Source: Diphasiastrum complanatum
Taxonomy: Eukaryota; Streptophyta; Lycopodiopsida; Lycopodiales; Lycopodiaceae
NCBI GenBank assembly: GCA_029204225.1
Contig: CM055092.1
Location: forward strand, 16,266,715-16,330,714
Reading direction: 5' to 3'
Length of the DNA: 64,000 nt
Shown here piece by piece: positions 1-10,675 of the stretch. The notes beneath the pieces are model-generated. The model made no database searches. It had not been told where the DNA came from and worked only from the letters and a program-made list of their open reading frames with translations. Position 1 is the stretch's first letter; every line of letters begins with the position of its first letter. A program made the position numbers and the translations under genes.

Positions 1-373
1 GAGCCGCTTTAACCGCTTCCCAGGTGGATTTCTTTTTCTTTGACAGGTTGAAAAACCAATCTTGAGCCACCGCTAATAGGGACATGGGAAATAGCATCAA
101 CTTTTCTGTAGGTGTCCGTTCGCCGTAGATTTCACAAGCTTGCTCGTAGATCTGGAGGAAGCGGATGGGATCTGATGATCCATCGTATTTTGGTATCTCC
201 ATTCGAGGTGCCCTCCGGACTGCTTGCAAGGGAGCGACAAGTACGGGTTGGCCCATCGGGTCCATTGGCATTGGTTCCGGTTCTGCCTCTTGTTGCGCAA
301 CTGCTAATCTGGGAAGGTGTGGTGCTTGATTTGCTGTCCTTCTTGCTACTGATCGTCCAGATCTCAGATTCAT
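1..373 (-). CDS. Gypsy-type Gag, N-terminal part, running off the left edge
   Basis: Reading the minus strand from an ATG at 373 gives an open frame of about 124 codons to the window edge. It begins MNLRSGRS, has a Q/E/P-rich stretch, then a capsid-like block PKYDGSSDPIRFL, KLMLFPMSL and a WF pair followed by SxxTWEAV. This spacing matches plant Gypsy Gag (retrotransposon gag domain). A homologous but decayed block lies at 23.5 kb (PKYNGLTNPIKFL). The frame is free of stops in what is visible. Gag would coat element RNA in cytoplasmic particles. The leader, primer site and 5' LTR of the same element lie to the right. Exact start is inferred; the family call is fairly secure. Confidence 0.7.
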   Translation of the reverse strand, partial: MNLRSGRSVARRTANQAPHLPRLAVAQQEAEPEPMPMDPMGQPVLVAPLQAVRRAPRMEIPKYDGSSDPIRFLQIYEQACEIYGERTPTEKLMLFPMSLLAVAQDWFFNLSKKKKSTWEAVKAA

Positions 374-479
374 CCAATAGTGGGGTCCAAGATAGTTGGA
401 TCTTGCTTGTACAATGGGATGCACTTTGGATCTTAAAGATCTGATCACTCTGATTGGCCGGAAGTGAAATTTAGGCCTT

Positions 480-1655
480 GTACGATGGTTTTTCCTTTAT
501 ATCTTTTTACTCCTTGCACTGATTGACCTGAGATTTTGACAGTAGCTGGATCCAGTGCAGATCTTTCCATTGATCTAGTTTGTGAGGGTTCTCTTGTGCG
601 AGGGTTGGTTGTGTGAGGGTTCTCTAACTATTTTGTAGATAAAAAAACCTTGATATCTCTTAGATCTTTGAGAAGCAACTCTCGCATGGATCACAAAAGC
701 TGAATCTGGCTCAGATCTGACTCTGGAATTCTCTGCGAGAGTTAACTCTTGCGGGAAGTGAAAATTTCACTATATGCGAGGGTTCAAAACCACTATTTTG
801 GCTTGATCTTCACCAAATCTCTGTACTAACTCTCGCAGGCTTCATCACTGATGGAAATTGACATTTTTAATCAATTGAGATGGTCTGTGAGAGTTCTTTT
901 GGAAAAATTGGCTGGATCTCACTTTTTAGTGATTTTTTAGCACTTGAACCCAATTTTCTGCTCACTGAAATCAAACTAACTCTCATAGGCTCTTATTTGT
1001 CCTTATCCCATTGAGATGGGACTTCAAAATTCTCTGCGAGGGTTCTTGCCCAATAGAACTGAAAATTTTAGTGTCTACGAGGGTTCTTTGGTATTTTTCC
1101 GTCTTTTTTCCATTGGGAACTCTCGCACAAGTAGTTAGACAGTGAACTAACTCTCACAAGTTTCTCTGTGTCCTGGTCTCGCTGAGATGGAACTTCAGAG
1201 GGCTCTGCAAGAGTTCTGGTGAAGGTTTGGATTTTTTCAAGGCTTTTTTGAATTTTTTATGACTTTTCTCTGATTTTTGCAATATGCTTGGAACTAACTC
1301 TCGCAGGCTTCTATGCAGGTCTCGGACACTACCCTGGAGCTGCTGCCAGTCATGCAAGGGTTAATTCTAATTGGTTTTGGAGATATTAAAATCTGATGGA
1401 ATTTTAGGCTCTTTTTCCCTCCAGAATGTAGATTGGTGTGTTTTTTTGGATTTCATCAGATTTTGGTTTGGATGTTGAGCCCTTAGAGGCTATTTAGAGC
1501 CTCCTCTACCCTCTCACACCTCCTCCGCCAGCTGTGAACAGTCCAACCATAGAAAAATACAGAAAACTAACTCTAAACACTCAAAAATCTACCTAAAACT
1601 ACTCCAAAAAGCAAGAAATAGCCAAAATGCAGCGATACTAGTTAGTGGAAACCTA
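480..1655 (-). repeat. Leader of the Gypsy element with many short motif copies
   Basis: No coding potential is seen between the gag start and the primer site. The stretch carries about fourteen copies of a roughly 10-nt motif, AACTCTCGCAGG or its complement GCGAGGGTTC, near 590, 609, 679, 733-752, 775, 827, 884, 976, 1030, 1075, 1118, 1145, 1203 and 1294. The two orientations are interspersed, so the leader RNA could form several hairpins. A role in packaging or translation is only inference. Confidence 0.6.
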
Positions 1656-1656
1656 T

Positions 1657-1673
1657 CCTCGGCAACGGCGCCA
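1657..1673 (-). promoter_or_regulatory. Primer-binding site, tRNA-Asp type
   Basis: On the minus strand the sequence is TGGCGCCGTTGCCGAGG. It resembles the primer site TGGCGCCGTTGCCGGGGA that pairs with the 3' end of tRNA-Asp in many plant Gypsy elements. It lies one base inside the LTR edge. Confidence 0.75.
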
Positions 1674-1674
1674 C

Positions 1675-2488
1675 TGTAAGGTCAAAAATCTCTCGTAGTA
1701 GTAGCCCTCCTGCCTGTCAACAAGGGTTAGAACATTGGGCAGGTGCCTAACTATGAATAGGTGTTACTTTTAGTTAGTTCCCTAGTTTTTCCCTAACTCT
1801 ACCACCACTAACACTACACACCCCTAACTCTACTCCCCTAAACTACCTTCATCATGGTTTTTGGTGAATGAGAAGAGAAGAATAGAAGAGAGGGAGAGAG
1901 AGAGATAGAGAGTGAGAGTGAGAGTGGAGGTTAGCTCAAATGCTCATTTTACTTGCTAAAGGAGAAACATTAACTATGGAAACCAAGAAAGCATGAACTT
2001 GAAAGCAAAGAGAAAGCAATAATAGCAATAGCAAACATTGAATAGCAAATGAGGATGCTTCTCTTCCAAAAATGGTAGAGTTTCCTCCTTCTCATTAAGC
2101 ATGGAAAATAGAGTACATGAGGTGCATTTTTATAAATGGGGAAAGCCCTTGCCCCAAATTACTATTGGCTAATATGTACACTAATCTTATCCATTCATCT
2201 TGGACCCAACTTGATCCAAAGGTCTCAAAAAAGTACATTGGATTTCACATGATTCATGTGAGTCTCCATTTGGACCCAACTCCGAAATAATAGACTTCTA
2301 AGTTTAAAATGACTTTGGGCCTCAAGTTTTATTTTAATTACAAAGGGGCCCAAGTCTATTATTCTATTTACAACTCAACTTGCATGCTCATTGGGCCATG
2401 GGCTTATACGCACAAGATGCCATGCCCTCGCAACACATTTTATTGGCCGATATTATTTATTTAAAATTTGTCGGGAATACCCCCAACA
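1675..2488 (-). mobile_element. Gypsy 5' LTR (minus-strand element)
   Basis: On the element strand the repeat starts TGTTGGGGG and ends CTTACA, giving canonical TG...CA ends and 814 bp. The inner edge abuts the primer site. The 5 bp outside the outer edge, CAACT at 2489-2493, would be one half of the target duplication; the other half lies beyond the window. A GA-rich tract sits at 1888-1927. Its outer part resembles the Gypsy LTR relics at 33.65-34.15 kb and 40.19-40.43 kb. Confidence 0.7.
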
Positions 2489-3847
2489 CAACTGTGATAA
2501 GAGAAAAAGACACGCGGAAAGCACTCAAGCATGCAAATTGTGGAGCTGTTGGGGACGTTCCAATTTTGAGAATGTCAACTACTTGCAGTAATAAGACATT
2601 CTGGTTACATTGTGGCAAATTGCGAAAGCAGATTTTTATAAAGATTGGCAACAATAAACACTTGGTTTTATGCAAGCGAACGAGGATCTACGCTTTTCCA
2701 AGTGCCGATCGAAGATGCCAATGCAGAAGCGGAGCGACTTCATTCAATATGAGTTGCACTAGGTTGATTGGTTTCTTGATTCTTGGACTTCTAAAATGTT
2801 GTCTAGTTTGGTTCATTTATTGTTCTTGTTTTGTGGAATGTATGTGTAGATTAGTTTTAGTATGTTTAGAATCTGATTCAGTTCATTTTGCAGCAAAGTA
2901 GAAGTAGATTTCATGGTTTGTTCACCTGGACCGCATGCTGATCATTTGGTTGAACATTTTGGTTACATGTTGGTTTGATTGCATGTGACACGGTGTAAGA
3001 GTGACCAATCTGATTATCCTCTGACACACAGGACAAGAACTACAACAATTATCACTCTCCTTCTGCCTGATTTGGGCTTGAAACAACACATAAACGTCCA
3101 AGAAAATGCCCAAGAAGCCTGATAACAAGCATAACCAATCTTGAAACTGTTATGGAACAAGAAGAAAGAACCAGAACAAGAAAGAGAAAAAGCCCACAGA
3201 TTCTGAAGTAAAGAATCTGTCAACATTAGTAATGCCTTGGAAAATTTTTGAGAGCTACATTTAAGTTGCTTGGCATAATACTCAATTTACTGGCCACTTT
3301 TTATTAACATTGTAGCTAGCACACCACAAGTCGGAGGCTTAGCTCTTTATATTGAAAAATTATATAACTTGAAAATATCACTGTCTGAGAAAAGCGTAGA
3401 TTTTATATCGCTTACATAAAATCCAAGGACCTTATTAACTGGTGACAGAGGCTTTTCGTTGAAATGTTCACCCCTGTCGCTTCTAACTTTCGACTTTGGA
3501 ACTCCTTTGAGCTCCTGATTTGTCCTTGATGGAATTTGTGTTGAGCTCCTTGAGCTCTAGATTTGAACAGTTCCGCACAGGTATAAGGGCTCCTTGAGCC
3601 TAAGGATTTATCGTTGATTGCCCACTTTATGGTCTGCTTAGTGCTTTGCTGCTTTTGCACCTTGATTTCTCTCCTTGTCCCAGCCTGATCTTGATACTTT
3701 TCTTTTTGGCTCTTTAAGGTAGGCAAAGATTGAGTACTCCGCAATGCACCTCTCACTTAGCTTGAAGTAGAGTCTTTGAATCAACCCAAATGTAACCATT
3801 GACCTTGTGGAGAGCCAAGGGGTCACACCAGTTTGATCTACAATCAA

Positions 3848-4130
3848 ACTATCTCTTCGTGTTTGTTTGAAGCACCATGTCCGTCGTGCAAAACATGACT
3901 TTCACAATTCCATCACTGATCAGCTGCCTCACAGTCAAAACAAGAAATGTACATCTCGCTTGGATTCAAGTAGCTCTCTTTGAATCAGACACATGCACCC
4001 AGAGTTTGCACTAGACCGATTCCAATACGAACTATCTCTTAGCGTCCGTTCGAAGTACCATGTCTCTCGTGCAAGACTCAACATTCACAATTTCTTCGTT
4101 GATCAGCTGCTTTACACGTAACACAAGTTA
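3848..4130. repeat. Two-copy tandem duplication, about 183-bp unit
   Basis: The block starting ACTATCTCTT at 3848 recurs at 4031. Both copies continue with a CACCATGTC/TACCATGTC segment, a CGTGCAA segment, a TTCACAAT segment and GATCAGCTGC at matching distances. Identity is imperfect, so the duplication is old. Confidence 0.6.
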
Positions 4131-5385
4131 GCGTACTCATTATGTCTCCTCATCATTGTCTATAACAAGCTTGTTAACTTATTAGGTCCAAAGTTTGCCA
4201 GTCTCCTCGTGTGAGTATGGCTAGGTCATCTTGAATTTGCCCCCATTTTGATCAACTTTTATTCAAAATTTGCACCAAGAGAGAGGTGTGTGTGATAGCT
4301 CCCCTCCACTTATAAAATCAACTGACTGAACTTAGAGTAGAGTTCTCAGACAAAATCCCTTCCAACACTTTTCTTTCCATCTGCTAGGATTATGGCTTGA
4401 TCTAACTTGTTACCAATCTTTGAAGAGGATCCTAGTAATTCTCCTTTGAGGAAAAACTCAACAAACACTGGATATCACCCATGCTCAGTGAGTTTCAGTT
4501 CCGAAGGTAGCCATTCCAAAATGAAGACCAAATGTTCCATAGAAGATCTCCCTTGAAATTGCCCTTTCCAACTTTTGACTTCTTGCTTGCGTCTGGTGGG
4601 CGTTGTCGCAAATGAAACCAACCCAAGTAATAGGCTAGCCATCCATCCTTTGCAAACATCAATCGTTTCATTGCCATTCACATGCGAGTACTTGAACTAC
4701 GAATCCGCTCCACAGATTCTATAATCCTCTTTGTTTGATTGTATCAGCCTTCAAAAGAAAGGTTCCTTCTCGAGCCATCATCTCCTTGTATCACAAGCAA
4801 TCATGCAAGCCATTCAAAACACGAGTACTTAAACTCACCACAAATACATACAAGCAAGACACTCAGGCAGGTTTACTATCAAGTAACAAAGACAAGGTCC
4901 CCTTTTGAGATAGCCCTACCAAAGGACCTTTGCCTAGCCGTGCCCATATAGATCGATCACAGATTCAGCCCACAGAGAACACCCATCCAACTATCTATGC
5001 TTTCACCATTAAGCAGCACATTGCCTCAGTGCCCCACCAACTCTAGTCAATAGCCCTTATAGCTAAACGATCAGCAGCTATCCCACACTTTACACCCGAA
5101 TTTGAGTAGCATCTCTGTATCAATGGTTAACTTGTACAGTTCGAATATGTTGCCCCGCACCCACAAGGCACAGGTCATGCTTACACCAACCTAATGGCAG
5201 CGCACTACCTAATCTGTCCTACATGCAGACAACGTCAGGCCCAAACCGCGGGAATTGACCATGTCTCCCGTTCTGCCGACGCACCCGTGCTTACACTGTG
5301 GGCAGCACCTTGCACAATAGTTGTCCTGATGAACCCCAAAAAATGGCCATTTTCGTGGGATCCGCATAGCTGACTGGCCAGTCGA

Positions 5386-5396
5386 CTCTGATACCA
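5386..5396 (-). promoter_or_regulatory. Possible Copia primer-binding site
   Basis: The minus strand reads TGGTATCAGAG, the common initiator-Met tRNA primer site of Copia elements. A TG that could start an LTR lies two bases away at 5399. No coding region of the same element is recognisable nearby, so this is an isolated relic or chance match. Confidence 0.35.
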
Positions 5397-5984
5397 CATG
5401 TAGCGCAGGCATCCCAAAGGGAGCCAGGATCCACAACTTAGCTTCCCAATTTTCAGCTCTTGCCGTCCAAACTCATTTGACATACAAGCAGCCAACTCGC
5501 CAAAAACAATCAAACTTAACCAACTTGAAGTTTGGAAACCAACATTGAGATTCAACCTAGCGCCATGCCAGACTGGGGGTCCCGATGTGGGTGACTTTCC
5601 TCCTAGATCGTGTGAGGTGATTGCACATCAATTTGAGCTCTCTGGACTTCGCTAGAACCGATCAAAGTTTTTCAGCCATATGAATTTGACGTTGGCTGGA
5701 TTTTGGTCACAGGGGCGTCGGAGTGGCGCCGGCGCCGATGGCACCGGGAGCAGTAGTGGCACTGCTAGCACCGGGGCCAATGTTGGCGCCAGTGGCACCG
5801 AAAGTAAAGCTTGTAATGTAGCTTTACAACAAGACCCAACTTGGCCGACTTATTGGAGTTGGACGACTTATCAGGTAGACCCAACCTAGCCGACTTATCG
5901 GGCTTCACATGGATAACGTCACTTCTATACTGTGCAACTGACTTGACAATGATAGCAGCCACAATACCTCGGGTCTTGCCTCTG

Positions 5985-6108
5985 TACGTGTGACAATGTC
6001 ATACAACTCCTTAGCCATTAGCACAGTTCTCATTTTAATTTTTCACATATGGTAATTGGCTCCATCAAGCTTGTCCATGATAGGACTGGCTTTTCCTTGG
6101 GAATCCAT
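5985..6108 (-). pseudogene. Copia family C Gag N-terminus, decayed
   Basis: From an ATG at 6108 the minus strand encodes about 40 codons: a start resembling MDSQGKASPIMDKLDG, then ANYH with an in-frame stop where the conserved Trp should be, then KMRTVLMAKELYD. This aligns with the intact Gag start at 25719 (MDFQSK, DKLNGSNYHLWKFKMK). Beyond it, 5640-5985 loses homology and becomes GC-rich with short GGCACCG-type repeats. The piece is a 5' end fragment of family C, opposite in strand to the fragment at 6880. Confidence 0.6.
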
Positions 6109-6855
6109 GTGGAAGATTAATCTAGATGATAGTAACAACTATCAGTGACTTACGAATGAAAATCTAATGCAAATTTACAAAACAAGAAAACAGTTATCCT
6201 ATTGGTTAGTAGGATCAGGTTTTGTGGGAAGCTTATCAGGCTATAGAAATAGCTCTGACATAAAACCGCTTAAGTAATCAGATTGGTTCTGATATTAAAG
6301 CTCTAAAGAATCAGAGATAGTAAACCAGCGTTCTAATACCATGCTTGGGGAGCTTGAGCAATTCCCTCGGTGTGTGCATTACCGTTAACAATAGGCAAAC
6401 ACAAGAATGAAACTAGAGCTAGATTGTGGTGGTTGCGGAAGCAAGAGATGACAATCGGACAAAGCAATCAGAAAGTTAGACAGAAGGTTGAAAGCATCCA
6501 ATACTGACATAAAATTTGAACACAAAACTAGACAATAATTTATTCAGATTAAGTATATTGAAATACAAGTCAGATAATGTTGGTAAGCACAAAAATATAG
6601 TAGATGAAACCGCATGCTCACAAAGCTAACTACAATCTGTAACTGCTATGAGCTTATACTAACAATCAGTCTGAAAGAAAGAACAAATGCATGAAGGCAT
6701 CTACAATATCTGTCTTTGATAAGTTGGCGTCTCAGCGTCAATGTGCGCTTGAGCGTATGAATAATCAACTTAGATGATCCGATTCTTCCATACATACATC
6801 TCAATAGATTACAATGGTTATATGTTTTACATTTGTGCATATCAGTGTCAAAAGA
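6109..6855 (-). mobile_element. Family C leader, primer site and partial 5' LTR
   Basis: Just upstream of the decayed gag lies an untranslated leader, then a primer site at 6329-6341 (TGGTATTAGAACG on the minus strand), then an LTR starting with TG at 6342 and running to about 6855, where a plus-strand family C fragment cuts it off. The segment 6100-6250 has an inverted, roughly 85 % identical copy at 15653-15790. Confidence 0.55.
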
Positions 6856-6879
6856 TGGCATGGAGTCGTTGTGCCATTA

Positions 6880-7990
6880 GGAAGAAGATTTTGATGACGC
6901 CGCAATCTCCCGATGGAAGCTGAAGGATGGAAAGGCTTTTTGCGTTGATCATCCTCAACCTCTTAGGCATGCAAATCGGCCATGTGTCTGAAGCTTATAC
7001 CTCCAAGGAAGTCTGGGACATCTTGAATACATTATATGAAGTGTGAGATATAGCTTCCAAGCTACATCTTAGGAAGAAATTTTACTCCCTCAAGATGACA
7101 AATGGTGATTCTCTTTAGAATCACATCAACCAATTCAAGAACCTGCTGAAGCAAAAGGCCATTGTCAGATCTGTCGTAGATGATCAAGACACAATAATGA
7201 CACTGCTTTCAAGCTTGCCAAGCCCATACGACAGCTGGGTGATGATCATCATGACACATTCAGATCTGACTCTTTCAAGGGTCATTGCAATGTTGCTGCA
7301 GGAAGACACTCGAAGGAACGAAGCCTCCAGTTTCTCGACTATTGACTCTCATGCCTTGTACACCAACAGAGGCTCGACTAAGCAGAAGAAGAAAGGGCCG
7401 AAGTCATCAAAGAAAGATCAGAAACTGACCCATCTTCAAGAGCAATTGAATCAGCCGACAAAGAAGAAGTTGTTCTGCAGATCATGCAAAAGAAACAACC
7501 ACTAGATTGAAGACTATCAGACACCACAAGAACAACAACAAGGGAAAGTCAAATCAAATGGCAAATATAGCTACAGAAGCATCTCAGCCTATTCAAGAAT
7601 CAGATCATGAAGCCTTCATGACTAACTATCAAGAAGCATCCAATGACAACTCATGGTTCCTTGATTCCGGAGCCACATAGCATATGACCAGCCATATTGG
7701 TTGTTTTGAATCCTATACGCCTTACAGTAACAACATATATGTTCACCTAGGTGATAATAGCACGCAAGCTATCAAAGGTGAAGGTACAGTAAGATTAAGC
7801 TTTGCAAACAATCAATCTAAGCTACTTTCATATGTCCTTCATGTACCAAATCTGTCTACAAATCTGCTCTCTGTTGGAAGAATTACATATCTAGGACATA
7901 AGTAGAATATGTGATCAGTGTAAAGTAGTCGATAGGACATGCAAGATCCTAGCACTCAAAAAGAGGCATGGATACTTCGTGTGATTAAGT
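6880..7990 (+). pseudogene. Copia family C gag and protease start, with stops and frameshifts
   Basis: The plus strand encodes a Copia Gag core: SLPSPYDSW, MTHSDLTLSRVIAMLLQED, then a basic region and a zinc knuckle start FCRSCKRNNH, and after a frame break the protease motif WFLDSGAT followed by an in-frame TAG and HMT. The protease continues to LLSVGRI near 7890. Stops interrupt it near 7048, 7117, 7504 and 7678, and one frameshift lies near 6945. Gag would form particles and the aspartic protease would cut the polyprotein; neither can be made intact here. It closely matches the Gag at 25719-26345. Confidence 0.75.
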
Positions 7991-8035
7991 CATTGATTTT
8001 TTGTCTCTAGTCAAGTACTTATACTTCTATTCAGA

Positions 8036-8290
8036 TAAATAAAAGTTTATGAATGCTAATTCTAATAGAACTTGATCAAACATGAATCAAAACATAGATA
8101 GAAGCTTTTGTCCGTATAGCAACAGTACCCTATTGTATTTCAAATGTGTGGATCTAAAAATAGCCATAACAAATCATTTTACACATAAAATTTCAAGATA
8201 TCACAAGTAGAGTGCACCAATGGATAGTAGAACCCAAGAGGACCATGTACAAGCATGAATGAGGTAATAGAGGTAGAAGATCAGCCTTCT
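8036..8290 (-). mobile_element. Family A partial 3' LTR of A1
   Basis: This stretch aligns with the interior of the 652-bp family A LTR at 34146-34797 (shared blocks around TTGATCAAACATGAA, CAGTACCCTA and AGTAGAACCCAA). Both LTR ends are missing. Its right side is fused to the integrase tail, which marks an internal deletion of RT and RNase H. Confidence 0.65.
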
Positions 8291-8291
8291 C

Positions 8292-9690
8292 TCACATGTG
8301 TACAGCTATTTGACTTGATGAAGGTCCTTCATCATCACCATCCAAAGTAAGATCCGTAACATCATCATCAAGATTATTAGATCCATCCACATCATCAACA
8401 TCAATAGTACTTGAAGCTACTTTTAGCATGTTCCCCTCATAAAAAATGACATCTCTACCAACAATCACTTTGTTAGTAGAGGGAATGTAAACCTTGTAGG
8501 CTTTACTCATCTCACTATATCCAACAAATATACCTTTTTCTTGAAGATGGATCCTCCTTGGTCCTATCATCAAGAGTAATGTTGACATAGCATGTGCATC
8601 CAAAAGTGTTGAGAAAGTTGACACTCGGCCTCCTCTTGAATAGCATCTCAAAAGGTGTCCATCCATCCAAAATAGCACTCGGCCACCTATTGCACAAGAA
8701 ATTGGCACACAACAAAGCTTGATCCCAAGATGGTTTATCAAGGTTAGCACTTAATCTCGTGGCTTTGGCACTCTCACAAAGAGTCCTATTCTTCCTTTCA
8801 GCCACTCTATTTTGTTGTGGGGTCATTGGTGTTGTATACTCCCTCTTAATCCCATGCTCATCACAAAAAGCCTTGAACTTGGTAGATATGTACTCTCCCC
8901 CATTGTCACTACTAAAGCACTTGATCCTTGTGGAAAATTGGTTCTCTCTTGCATTCTTGAACTTGACAAAAATACCAAACACTTCACCTTTGTTCTTTAG
9001 TAGATAGATCCAACAAAATCTACTAGAATCATCATTGAAAGTTACATCTTAGCTCCACTATTGCTAATTATAGTAATTTCATGAATATCCGAATGTACAA
9101 CCTGAAAAGGCTTTGTAGATCTAGTATAAAGTAGTCTATGTGACTTTCACAAAGCACAAGACTCACAAACATGATTGATGCTACTTAAGGAACTTGGAAG
9201 ACCAACCACAACCTTCTTTCTTGCCATTATCTCCAATGACCTGAAATTGAGGTGTCCCATCCTCTTATGCCAAACCTCTTGAATAGATATTTGCTCTCTT
9301 GCAATACATCCAACTTGGTTAGCAATAACACAAGCATCTAGTTTGAACAGCTTCCCTTGACTTTTACCTTTTGCAACTAGGATATCCTTCCTTTTGATCA
9401 TACAACCATCTCCATCAAACCCCACTTTGATGCCTTTACTTAGCAATTGACTCACACTAAGAAAATTCTTGGTAATAGATGGAAATAACAAAACATCTTC
9501 CAAATGAACATTCCTATTTGTAGAGAGAGAAATAGGAATTGTGCCAATCCCTTTGATTGCAGACTCACCATCATTGGTCGTGTAAATCACCCTCTTGTCA
9601 TCTCCATATGCCAAGAAAGAAGTGAAGTACTCTCAGTGTGAAAAGTCATGTGTGAGCTTGCACCACTATCAATCCACCATGGATCTAGAT
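8292..9690 (-). pseudogene. A1 protease-integrase, decayed
   Basis: Minus-strand pieces encode the protease motif IDSGASSHMTFH (near 9670), the pre-integrase zinc region (KRMGHLNF, CESC; 9147-9614), then after a break the integrase core with SSDNGGEYIS and ERKNRTLCES (8515-8982) and the integrase C-terminal part with GCTCYVNITLDDRTKED (8292-8750). At least three frame breaks separate them. The linker after integrase ends DLTLDGDDEGPSSSQ, like copy A3 and unlike A2/A4. Integrase would insert element cDNA into chromosomes; this copy cannot encode it whole. Confidence 0.8.
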
Positions 9691-9720
9691 CTCTATCATT
9701 AGCAAGCATACATGAAAACA

Positions 9721-10202
9721 TCACAAAAGCATCATCATTTGTGTTTTGAACATCCAAACCATCCTCATCAAGAGTAAGATTACCTTGCCTGTCTCCTTGA
9801 TCTCTCTTCTTCTTGTAGCACTCACTTGCAAAGTGTCCTTTGATGCCACAATAGAAACATTTGAACTTTGATCTATCTTTGTTTTTGCCACTTGAAGAAG
9901 CCTCCCCTTTATCTGCCCTTTAGACCACTTGCCTTTGTTTTTGCCCTTGATGAACATAGCCTCCTCTCCAACTTGAGTTTATGTAGATCCACTCCTTGCT
10001 TGAAGCCTATATTCTTCATTGATCAAGATCTCTCGAAGATCCATTCAAACTTGCAAAGTTCTTTGAATAGCAAGACTTTGAACAATGTTAGCATGAGCAT
10101 CCAACAAACCATTAATAATCACTTGAACAAGCTCCCCTTCCTTAATGCTCTCATCAATGCAAGCCAACTCATCATTCAATGCTTTCACTCTCAAAACAAA
10201 AT
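9721..10202 (-). pseudogene. A1 gag C-terminal half
   Basis: The minus strand matches the A4 gag C-terminal half, including a zinc knuckle region (CFYCGIKGHFASECYKK-like), in several frames. The homology stops abruptly at 10202, where a family B LTR begins; the missing N-terminal half resumes at 20385. Confidence 0.7.
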
Positions 10203-10672
10203 TGAAAATACAAAGAAAATAGAAGAACGTGAGAGAAACTCAAATGTACTGAGCATCTAAATGAAGTCTATAGCTTCTGTAGAGCAATTTACTGATCTGA
10301 ATCTTTCTCCATTCAATTTTGATCATTTTTCACTCAAGAACTGTTAGTTCTCCTAATAGACTACACAGAAAAATTTCTCCTCTCTACGTTCACTCTCTCT
10401 CTAGGAGTGTGTTTCAAAAAGTAGATCCTACTCTCTATTTTTTTTTAAAAAATTAGAAAAGTCTAGAAGCTAAACATTCTAGATTATTCTACTCTAATAG
10501 GAATTCCTAGAATCTTCTACCACTATGTAAACTTAACATAGAGTGTATTATTAAGTAGGACCCATGAATTTAAGTCAATGTATAATAGGGCTCTACTTAA
10601 TTATTTTGGTATTAACTATTGACCCTTATGATGGCCTCGTAATTAAATTACCAACATTTTATATACGTGACA
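10203..10672 (-). mobile_element. Family B 3' LTR
   Basis: It begins TGAAAATAC and ends ATACGTGACA on the + strand (470 bp). It matches the copy at 19941-20384 nearly throughout, apart from about a dozen substitutions and a 26-bp segment near 10530. A purine tract (GAGGGAGC on the minus strand) abuts its inner edge at 10673, as expected for the plus-strand priming site. Confidence 0.8.
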
Positions 10673-10675
10673 GCT

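Larger units (their letters stand above)
2489..5638. other. No recognisable gene; diverged repeat-like DNA
   Basis: The open frames here (longest about 173 codons from 2380 on +, which starts inside an LTR, and 114 codons on - at 3412-3756) show no domain I recognise, no low-complexity bias and no family spacing. A 183-bp tandem duplication lies at 3848-4130 and a possible Copia primer site at 5386-5396. The rest is probably decayed element sequence, but nothing proves that. Confidence 0.5.

Noticed and set aside
2380-2901. 173-codon plus-strand frame
   Set aside because: It starts inside a Gypsy LTR, crosses the LTR edge at 2488 and has no recognisable domain.
3412-3847. Overlapping minus-strand frames of 114 and 69 codons
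   Set aside because: No domain, no conserved motif and no neighbouring signals; chance frames are the simpler explanation.
8292-9007. Plus-strand frames at 8759-9007 and 37071-37343
   Set aside because: Both are mirror-strand shadows of family A integrase and resemble each other only because the integrase copies do.
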